From Asterionellopsis glacialis (Eukaryota; Bacillariophyta; Plagiogrammaphyceae; Rhaphoneidales; Asterionellopsidaceae): a stretch of DNA of 64,000 bases. The notes beneath the pieces are model-generated. The model did no database searches. It was not told where the DNA came from and saw nothing but the letters and a program-made list of their open reading frames with translations. The stretch's first letter is position 1; the number at the start of each line of letters is the position of its first letter. The DNA lies in contig WKLE02001724.1 in NCBI GenBank assembly GCA_014885115.2, positions 4,008 to 68,007 on the forward strand, read 5' to 3'. The position numbers and the translations under genes were made by a program. Shown here piece after piece: positions 55,679-64,000 of the stretch.

Positions 55679-55686
55679 TGACGTCA
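55679..55686. promoter_or_regulatory. CRE palindrome TGACGTCA
   Basis: Second perfect copy, about 340 bases upstream of the MDP1-like start. Confidence 0.45.
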
Positions 55687-56021
55687 TCCTGACATGGCAT
55701 CGATGATGCACTTCTTCATTTTATAGGTCTGTCCATCTATCCTTCCAAAACTTACACCGTGCGTCAGTCGTCAAGACATCCACTGTCAAGCACAAGATCT
55801 GTCCTCTGCTTTGGATCTATTCGAGGGTTGTGAGTTATGCGAGATGTGATTTGATTGCTACTACCGTCAACATTGTTCCGAACGAAACGCACCCCTCCTC
55901 TGGGGACAACTTGACGCATATTGTCACAACCCCCGAACGGAAACGAGATAGGTGTGTGTGTGGGAGAAAGAGAAAGAGAGGTAGCTAGCAGAGTAAGACC
56001 TCTTTAGAGAGAATACGTTAA

Positions 56022-56780
56022 ATGACCAAATCATTGTTTTCATTGGCACGATCAGCCTTTGTGGCAACAACAGCTATCCGTCGTGGTACTAATAATAATA
56101 TCTCAAATCAAAGTTTCCTGAAAATGTCATCATCAGGAGGAGATGCTCCTGCATTAGGATTTGCCTATCCTGAACTTGTTGTATTCGACTTGGATGCATG
56201 TCTATGGGATAAGGAAATGTACGAAATGACAGCCATGCCAAGTGACACCGTCAAGGGTGATTTAAATGGCCGTGGTGAAGGTGTGGTAGGTGTCATGAGT
56301 GGCCGTGATCAAATTACTTTACATGCAGGATCGTTGACTGCCTTGCAAGAGCATGCCGATGGGAAGTATCCTGGTATGAAAATTGCCTTGGCAAGTTCCG
56401 CCGATACACCCTTTGCCGAACAGGTAGGTCGGGCATCCTTGAAATTATTAGAAGTAGTTCCTGGAATGACGGTATGGGATTTGTTAATGCGTGATTGGGA
56501 CAATCAAGATGTCAATCAAATTGGTAGGCAACCACCCCTCTCGTCCAACAAGGCACGATCGCATTTTCCACGATTACGTGAAGCCACCATGATTCGATAT
56601 GATAAAATGTTATTCTTTGATGATTGTAATTGGGGTGATCATTGTGGGATGGTAGCTGCTCAATGCAAAGAACCCGATAATGGGATTGGTCCTGCCACCG
56701 TACGTACACCCTCTGGACTTGGAAATCGTGAATGGCTCAAAGGTCTTGATGTGTATATGGAACATGCTAAAAAATTATAA
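56022..56780 (+). CDS. MDP1-like HAD phosphatase
   Basis: 252 residues, intronless. Magnesium-dependent phosphatase-1 family of HAD enzymes, which act on phosphotyrosine-like or sugar (fructosamine) phosphates. Motif I is VVFDLDACLWD (~residues 53-63), with the nucleophile Asp and general acid Asp; the usual Thr of DxDxT is Cys. Motif II is IALASSAD. The C-terminal acidic motif is KMLFFDDCNWGDHCG, typical for MDP1. A ~34-residue N-terminal extension (basic, Ser/Ala/Arg-rich) could be a mitochondrial presequence, with a second Met (MSSSGG) as alternative start. Confidence 0.83.
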   Translation: MTKSLFSLARSAFVATTAIRRGTNNNISNQSFLKMSSSGGDAPALGFAYPELVVFDLDACLWDKEMYEMTAMPSDTVKGDLNGRGEGVVGVMSGRDQITLHAGSLTALQEHADGKYPGMKIALASSADTPFAEQVGRASLKLLEVVPGMTVWDLLMRDWDNQDVNQIGRQPPLSSNKARSHFPRLREATMIRYDKMLFFDDCNWGDHCGMVAAQCKEPDNGIGPATVRTPSGLGNREWLKGLDVYMEHAKKL

Positions 56781-57373
56781 AATTTAGTAAATCATATAAA
56801 TCTATGTTTATGTATATTGGATGTTGAACATGAATCATCCGTGGATATTTATACAAGTCCATAGAATATTGTTTTGGAACACTTGTAGAAAGTCCAGTTT
56901 TTAATCTGTCTCGGACTTTATCCATCTATATTGTGACGAACATGTGCAGTGTGCAAAAGCTGCAATGCCATCATAGTCTTGCAAAAACTAACATTGGTGG
57001 CGGCACTTGTTGAAATTGGACTGACTCTACTGTCTGGACGGGCAACATGATGAATGTCATATACTCCAAAACAAGATATCTAACTGTTTCAATCAACATT
57101 CTTCCTAGTAGTTTTATTGTTTATTTTTCCTACTTTTGAAAAAAAATAAAAATATTCTTTTTCGTTTTGTTTAAAACTAGGCCCACATTTATTTTCCTAC
57201 GCGAGTATATAACATACATTTTCTTGGGTAATTCTTTTCAACACACAAACAAACAAAAGGCGCAAAGGGCGGTTTGACAAGTAGTTTGCGTAACACACAC
57301 AATGGGGGGAACCATGTCTCACGCACGCATCTCAGTACAGTATTTCGCATCCGCACTTTTAGTTTCCTTTTTC
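56781..57373. other. Intergenic between convergent genes
   Basis: 593 AT-rich bases with the 3' ends of the MDP1-like and tetraspan genes. The plus ORF starting 57302 mainly overlaps the tetraspan gene antisense. Confidence 0.4.
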
Positions 57374-58327
57374 CTAAGCTTCTCCATATTTTCCACCAGA
57401 AGAATGGTGTCCTCCTCTACCACGAGAACTAGTTCCTGGAGCATAGGCACCAGTGTCTTTGTCAGGTGGGACCGTTGTTCCATCTACAGTACTACCAGCA
57501 GCAGATGCACCTTCCGATGTAGCCTTAAACTGGAAGAGAGACTCTTCAGGAGGAGGTGTACGACAAATGGTGATTATGGCGATAAAGTAAAACACCATGG
57601 CAGCAATGGCTTGATTTGCACCTTCTTCAAGACTGCATTTGCGTGCAGTATTATTCTTTTTATCGTCTCCAGATTGATCACATTCATCTGTAAGAAGAAC
57701 GAGAAATGTTGCACCCTGAAGGACAAGAGCAATCAATAACAAGATGGAAGTGAAGATCCACTTGAATTTAGACATGGGACGACACACTTGCATGGTAAGC
57801 ATTACTGTGGCAATCCCACCAAAAAAGGGGGCTGCCGCACCTGCAGCCTTGGCTGCCTTCCATGGAGCATCTACTTCAAACGCATTTGGAAGTGTATTAT
57901 CTTGAGTATCCTCCAATAAAGCGATAGATACACAATAGGTACCCTGGGAGGCGTAACGGTACAAACCCCAATAATTGATGATAGGATTTTGTTGACCTTG
58001 AAACAATGTTTCCTGCTTGAAGAATATACATGATTGTACAGCTACGCATGAAAGTACAAAGCCAATAAGAGCAAATAACCACGCCAAAAAGCTAAAATAT
58101 ACCACGTTTACAGAGGAGAGCGAGAAACATGTGATGTTTTGAAATTCGATGTTAAATGGGTGTAGAAACAGTACGGAATTGAAAAGAATTCAAGTTTTAG
58201 TCACAAAAGTCGACCATTATTTATCATCTCTGTATCCGAAACCAAGCACAACACGATCTACATTTCTAGTCACCTACCGAGGATACCAATTGCTCATTGG
58301 GATTTGAAATGTCTGGTCGCTGGACAT
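57374..58327 (-). CDS. Tetraspan membrane protein (two exons)
   Basis: Without an upstream exon the frame would start at a GTG (58105). I infer exon 1 at 58327-58278 (MSSDQTFQIPMSNWYPR) joined through a 186-base GT-AG intron to exon 2 at 58091-57374 (FLAWLFALIGFVLS…), giving 255 residues. Four membrane helices are visible: near the N-terminus, APFFGGIATVMLTMQV, WIFTSILLLIALVLQGATFL and AIAAMVFYFIAIITI. A loop with Cys residues sits between helices 3 and 4, and the C-terminal tail is Gly/Ser-rich. The layout resembles tetraspan/claudin-like proteins expanded in diatoms, but no named family is recognised. Function unknown. Confidence 0.65.
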
Positions 58328-59939
58328 GTCTGGGTTGATTTGGTTGTTTACAAGTGAATTGATTTATTGATAGTTGAGTCAAGTTATATGATGAGAACTC
58401 CACTGTTTTTTGTTGTTTGCGAACCCTGGGAGGTAGGTCTGTCAGTAAGTTAGGCACAATTACGCTGGTTCTTACACGAAAATACATCAAAACACTGGTG
58501 ACATGCGGCTGTGTAAAAAAAAAACAATCACAAGCGTATAATTTGGTCATGCACGACCGGTTCGGGTTCGCAGATACCCCTTATGTATCACATCTTTTTC
58601 GAGATCTGTCAGGGACTGTCTGTTAGTCAGTCTGTAATCCAGTTCCTAATTGATTTTCCGGATTACAGAAAAAGGTTAGAGTTCTTTGAAAGATCCCTAA
58701 GCCCTAACCCAAACCCTCTCAGCCTTTCGTGATCTAGTGAATCTTGTGTCAATTCTTGTCACATGTCGCACGAGTAATGTAGTCCTATTTTCAAGTCGTA
58801 CACGGGCAACTTTTTAATATTTAATGAAGAAAATATAAGTCTAATGTAAATTTTTGTACAGAACTTTTTGTGATAATTATATTACATGAATGAGTGTTTC
58901 TATAAATACATGTATACTCCTTTAGATTGTTAAGAATATGCTTGTCAATATAACTCCATAATAATATTATAATGAAATCCATTTTACTTGATGGTCTTGT
59001 ACGAATTATCCAATGTACATGATGTATGAAGTTATTTATTTACCAGAGAACCCAACAGAGTCTATAATACTATTTCTTTCGATCAAAATAATCAGCTCTT
59101 TTTCACAGTTATTCTGGTATTCAGTACAGTTATTAGTACCAACAGGTAATCGTACGGCAGAGTCAGATACGATGCAGGCTACAGTAGTACCAGTCACACG
59201 TCAAAATATGTACATATAAAAGTATTCATGATCATTGCTTTGATGGAATAAATGTACATTACCTGCATGAGGTAAGTATGGGCAGTACCTTACCAGGTAC
59301 AGGTACTAACCTGGTACCCCATGTGTGGTTCCTACCAGCTTGTTATTCTACCCACGTCCGCCTAACCGAAAAAGCGGCAGGATCCAAAAATTACTCGGGT
59401 AGCATCGGGTTCAATTTTTCATGCGTATTCTTCATAGAGTACTACAAAAAAATACATGTACAACCCTACGTAGACTCTACCAAAGATCCCTTCATTCCCT
59501 CCTTCTTCCTGACACTGGAAACAGGACCACCTTCTCTAGAGAGGAATATCTTTTGATCGCACTTTCGTGTTTGCAATTATAAGCACAATAGCGACCAAAT
59601 AGACAACAGAGAAGTTATTCCTGGATATTCACATTGTCGCAGACACTTGAGTTCGTGGTGTTTTGTTCTCTGTTATAGCAAGCACGAACTGACTCATCAC
59701 AACACTTGATCATTTTTTTACTGTGCATTTTGTCGATCTTCTCAATCAGAAAAAACTGAAATCACAAACATAAAAAAATCTGTCTCAAGTGATAAAGCAA
59801 ACTCTCAAGGTATGACTTTGTCGAAGGTGCTACAATGTATCAATTATTCCTCTCTCGTTGACAGAATCTTACCTTTTTCTTTCTTGTGATTGTTATTCTT
59901 TTTTACTCTCTCGCTTTCTTTTGTTAAACAAAAGAAATT
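58328..59939. promoter_or_regulatory. Divergent intergenic region, 1.6 kb
   Basis: Between the divergent tetraspan and FAD-protein genes. AT-rich, with an inverted repeat at 59291-59316 and a TCTCTAGAGAGG at 59532. Small ORFs (58417-58626, 59013-59219, 59278-59556) show no domains. Pyrimidine-rich DNA precedes the start at 59940. Confidence 0.45.
59291..59316. repeat. Inverted repeat TACCAGGT / ACCTGGTA
   Basis: Eight-base arms around a 10-base spacer that itself contains AGGTAC; related to the palindrome at 45430-45445. Confidence 0.55.
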
Positions 59940-62900
59940 ATGGCATCCTTTGTAGCAAAACTTCCCCCTGTAGGTGAAGATGAAGAATCCGGTGGTGCAA
60001 GTGGCAAGGTCAAAGCATTTACTTCCGTTGGTGATAGCGATGGTCTACCTGTTGGGTCTCATCCAAGTCGCAAAATTTCCACTGGATCTCAGTTTCGCAC
60101 TGCCCGTAAGGGATCCCGTGTACCATCCCTTTTAGTTTCTGTTCCTGAAACAGGAGAAGCACCACAACAATCTATAGATTTGGTGGATGTGGGTGGTGCG
60201 TCTTCGCCGCCGCCTACTACTGCTCCAGCTCGTAAAACTTCGTACGGACAACAAAGTGTTGTCGTTCAGGGAAAACGTACAGCCAGTACCTTGCGTGGTA
60301 AAAAGACGGTCCGCCTTTCTGTGTTGCCTGTCAATGCCCATATTTCAGGTCAACAAACCAACTCTGGTTCGATTATTGGCACGGGTGGTGGTAGTGGACC
60401 AAGCCGTGCTGTTAGTTTTGCACCGAAGCGTTTATTAGATATCGAAAATGGTAAATCTATATTGGTCACACAACAAGGATTTTTACCCGAAGGACGGTAT
60501 CAAGAAGTTGATCAAGAAGGTGCCTTGGTTGTTTCCTCCAAGTCAACTGCGCCTATTGCAGACGTTGACGAATCCTTCTTCAAGGAGCGTAAGGCGTCGT
60601 TAGAAGATAAGATAGCCACAGGGGAAATTGTTGATTTTGATATCAATAGTGAGGTAGGACGTTTAGGTGGTGCATGGAGAGGTGTATTGCGACGATTACT
60701 GATCTCTCTCAATGACGAAATCAGTGGATTGGCTCTTTCCAGAATTTTACAATTATTTTTACCCTTCCAAACTGGACTTGAAGCATATTTACTTGCTGAA
60801 TTAATCCATGCATTGGAAACCAATAACAGACGTGATTTGGAATTTGTGCTCAAAGTGGCCTTAAAAAATCGGAACGTTAGTCGTATCATTGTACAAAATG
60901 TTGGTGCAAGGTTTGATTTCATTTGGCATTCTCATACGGCCGTTCGTTGGAATCGTGCGTTTGATGCCTTTGGGATTGTACCCTTTATAGGTATTACGGG
61001 ATTTACACCTACGGAAAACTTCCCTGCAACACGTAATCATGCCTTGGCATCCATCTTTCGTCAGGTCTTGGGTGAAGGTAATTGGATTACGCGTGTTGTA
61101 ACGGGAGGTCGTGAGGGATTGGTAGTGGATAATCCTGAAAATACAGCACAAAACTTGGCAGCTGAAAGTAATGGTTTTGAACTTGCCAATCGAAATCAAT
61201 TTGGTACCTTTGTGGGACGTCGTAAGACAAATGAATTCCGTGCGTCGCATCGTCTCCCTACGGATGAATCTATTGTCCGTACATTTGTGGGTAATCCAAC
61301 ATCAACCATGTTGAACAATGGTGTTGAGCATGTCCTCCGTTGTCTTGCGAAGCATTGGCACAACATGTTATTCCAGTTCTCGGGTAACTTTGCCCACCAA
61401 CGTATGGAACAATTAGATCCTTTTGAAACGCTCCGTTTCCATATGCCAGCTGTCTTGTTGGTATTGTCCAATCTTCGTGGACGAAATCGATGGGATTCTC
61501 ATATCTTGGGTCCATTTATTCAAGAATTGCAGAATTTGAAACCTGCACATACTTCCGACAATGCCAAGTTTTTGATTCGTAAACTTAAAACAGACATTAT
61601 TTTGAATGTTTGTGGTGGTATTGCTGCACGTGTTGATCCATTCCGAAGTTGGGCTGATGCCATGTATCAGGCATGTGATCAAATTCAAGAGGAAGCCCAT
61701 CAAGTTCACGAAAAGATCACAGCTGTTGAAATCGGTATCCGTCTTGGATATGATGTCATTACCCAAGTGAAGTGGAAGGTCCCTAGTGATGACGTTCTCA
61801 AAAACGCCATCCTTACTCACATTAACACCCCCGGCCAAACAACTGAGGGTGTCAGTTCGGCTCGAATTGCAAAGGCAATGACAATGATCCAGCCTCGTGA
61901 CAAACGTACTCTCATTGAACTTGTTAAGAATGGTGAAATGAACACTAAGCCATGCCAATTGTTATTGGGACGTGCCAAAACACTTCTTGTACGTGAACAA
62001 CGTCGTGAATTGTTCAATAATACTATCCGTGAATTATCCTATGGTGACTATGTTACAACCTATCAAAAGGATGAATGGTATTGGCTTGAAGATGCCACAA
62101 CCAAACAGAAGGAAGCGTACATATATGATGCCAAGGTGACAGGTCGTGATGAACATCGATTTATCCATGTCGACACAAAATTTGAAAAGTTCGTTTCCTT
62201 GACAAATGGGAGTGTCCGTACCTTAGCCTACATTCCTATTGCCGAAAGTATATCACGTGCACAACGTCAATTTATGAATATTGAAATTGACAATGGAAAG
62301 AAGTTCACTTACAATGGCTTTATGGAATTTTCATTCTTACGTACCTCCTTGCGCCAATTACTTGTCATTTCACAAATGACATGTGAGGAATTAGATATCG
62401 CACGATTAAATGTCCTTCAAGAAATTCAACGATCTAATCAAGTTCAGGTATCTGTTCGTGACCTTGAACCTGGCAGAACTTACTACACTTATAATGCCAA
62501 ACAAAAGATTTACGAACCCTTTGTTGCCAAAAAGTCATATTCAGCCTCAGATCCTGAATGGGCTGAACTTGCACGAACAAAAATTGTCAAAATTCCACCT
62601 CAAAATGTCATTGTTGTTGGAGGTGGCCCTACGGGTCTAACAACGTGTATTCATTGTTGTGAGGCAGCCCTAACATCTGGCGGTATAGTAAAGCTTTACG
62701 AAGCCCGTGATGCCTTTGCCAAAGGTGGGTCTACCTTTGAACGTGCTCAGATTGTGCGTTTAGACCCTAGGTGGATTTCTATCCTTCGTTACCATCTGGG
62801 AACTGGATTTGAAGATGTATACATTCCTGCTACTGGTGAAACAGATGCACAACTAGGAAACACTCTGTAAGTGAAGATAAAGATCGTTCTGTTTGTACCA

Positions 62901-64000
62901 GAGCAATTATGATGCATGTCTTCTTTGTTGTTGATGCATTTGTCCTTCCTCATGTATCTCCTCTCTCTCTTTCTTTCTCTCTCTCGAATCTTCACAGGCC
63001 TACTCAAGGTTTTGTTGAAATTACAATCAAAGATCTTGAGAACATGCTTCATGTAGAACTTTCCAAAATGTGGTCAAAGGGATTGCTTCAAAATCACACT
63101 CAAGCCGGTGCTCGGTATGACCATACCACGAACAGTCTAACCAAGATGGGAAGTGCACTAAAGGTGGATGATTTGATTAAGCGTCGAGTCAATCCAGATG
63201 GATTTACTAGCACTGAATACTACACTTGGCGTGTTGCCGAGATGAAGTATAGCAAATCACTCGATGTTGAAGATCTCAAAATTGGTGGTGAGTACGGTAT
63301 TTACATCCGTGAGGAAAACGCTGTCAAGAATTACAAATTGGTTGGTGTAAACATTGATACAGAAACGTACACTTTCAAAGCTACCGAAGAGGGCATGGAA
63401 GACTTGAAGGCGGTTGGTGGCAATTTGCCGTCTATCTACCCTAAGGGTACAAGGAAGCATGCCGAAGTCGGAAAGATTATTGTGGAATCAGTCCGAAAAG
63501 GGTCCAAGGGTGGATATGTTCGTGATGAACTTCCGTACAAGGTCATTGAAAAGGAGCGCTTCACTTTAGATGTTGGTCACACTCACGTTATTGAATGTAT
63601 CGGAAAGCCTCATGGATCGAATGTGCACTTTAGTGTCACCACATATGAACCCTATGGTGTATGCTGTCTCCAGGGTTTGAAGGTGTCCATGGGGATGCAT
63701 AACTTTGGTGAGAAGCGTTGGGGAACCGGACTTCTAGATGACTTCCGTAGTATAAACGATCAGAACACTCGTATCATTGGTGACTTTACCAAGATGGTAA
63801 GGTCGGCACCGGTTGCCCAGAAGATGTACGAGTACATGACAGACCAAAAAGATAACAATTGGCAGTTACATTGGGCGAAGGTGTGCGAGGATAATGGATA
63901 TGGTTCGTTGAACTCGACGGACAATATTGTACCCAAGATCCAAGCCGCATGCAAGCTTCATGCAGAAATGGCTCCAAGATTCAAGCGCCAGACTCTTCAA
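59940..64000 (+). CDS. Very large protein with FAD-monooxygenase-like domain (partial)
   Basis: Exon 1 59940-62866, GT-AG intron, exon 2 62998 to the window end and still open; at least 1310 residues. The N-terminal ~220 residues are Ser/Gly-rich and disordered. Residues ~220-880 are a long, mostly helical region I do not recognise (FDINSEVGRLGGAWRGVLRR, RNHALASIFRQVLGEG, FGTFVGRRKTNEF). Near residue 892 begins a dinucleotide-binding fold, VIVVGGGPTGLTTCIHCCE (GxGxxG), followed by KLYEARDAFA with the acidic end of strand 2. The intron then falls inside the flavoprotein (GNTL | PTQGFVEITIKDLENML), the arrangement of class-A flavin monooxygenases (UbiH/KMO/MICAL type). HTHVIECIGKPHG may be the later flavin-contact region. 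Substrate unknown; codon use is ordinary. A dense pyrimidine tract precedes the acceptor. Confidence 0.75.

Larger units (their letters stand above)
55285..56021. promoter_or_regulatory. Divergent promoter with three TGACGT elements
   Basis: 737 bases between divergent starts. Two perfect TGACGTCA sites lie at 55515-55522 and 55679-55686, with a single TGACGT at 55574-55579. In Phaeodactylum, TGACGT/ACGTCA elements bound by bZIP factors mediate CO2/cAMP and light control of plastid genes. A similar role here is inferred. Confidence 0.5.

Noticed and set aside
57302..57739. 145-codon plus ORF starting MGGTMSHARI
   Set aside because: It is antisense to the tetraspan gene over most of its length and has no domain.

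Overview
The window is nuclear DNA from a stramenopile alga, most likely a diatom. Intergenic DNA is AT-rich. Genes carry few, short GT-AG introns. Several proteins start with a signal peptide followed by a Phe-containing motif of the diatom plastid-import type (…YAFSSS, …NAFSPK, …SNAFTV, …YSFSLP). There is also a UFD1-like protein with a signal peptide, as expected for the periplastidal (SELMA) translocon of secondary red plastids. I cannot name the species. A 76-base assembly gap lies at 18728-18803.

Layout. 1-2119 holds a retroelement-like Gag region on the minus strand, interrupted by an in-frame TGA. 2970-11226 holds a PAP2-type lipid phosphatase, a protein-only RNase P (PRORP), SKP1 and an ADP/ATP carrier. 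12328-18690 is a seven-exon VPS15 (PI3-kinase regulatory subunit), convergent with the meiotic helicase HFM1/MER3, whose C-terminus falls in the gap. 24787-28985 holds a double-domain plastid co-chaperonin (CPN20), the UFD1-like protein and the box C/D snoRNP factor BCD1. 30553-36493 holds a secreted potato-inhibitor-I protein, an unknown 835-residue protein and a bestrophin-like channel. 36919-38062 is a decayed [FeFe]-hydrogenase. 38870-42516 holds a PIN-like carrier and a spliced, probably plastid-directed MgtE/SLC41 Mg2+ transporter. 43729-44898 is a dead 5'-truncated LINE reverse transcriptase. 46578-58327 holds a CREST-type membrane hydrolase, an alternative oxidase with an N-terminal EF-hand, a 2OG-Fe(II) oxygenase, a small plastid protein, an MDP1-like phosphatase and a tetraspan protein. 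From 59940 to the end is a very long protein with an FAD-monooxygenase domain.

These are mostly unrelated housekeeping genes, as usual in a eukaryotic genome, so no operon logic applies. Themes that recur are plastid biogenesis and ion supply (CPN20, UFD1-like, MgtE, the small plastid protein), RNA processing (PRORP, BCD1) and energy metabolism (ADP/ATP carrier, EF-hand AOX, hydrogenase relic). The most unusual items are the [FeFe]-hydrogenase relic, in which both conserved cluster-ligand cysteines that can be seen read Tyr, and the EF-hand-AOX fusion. Intron borders were deduced by eye from frame, GT-AG sites and family motifs.
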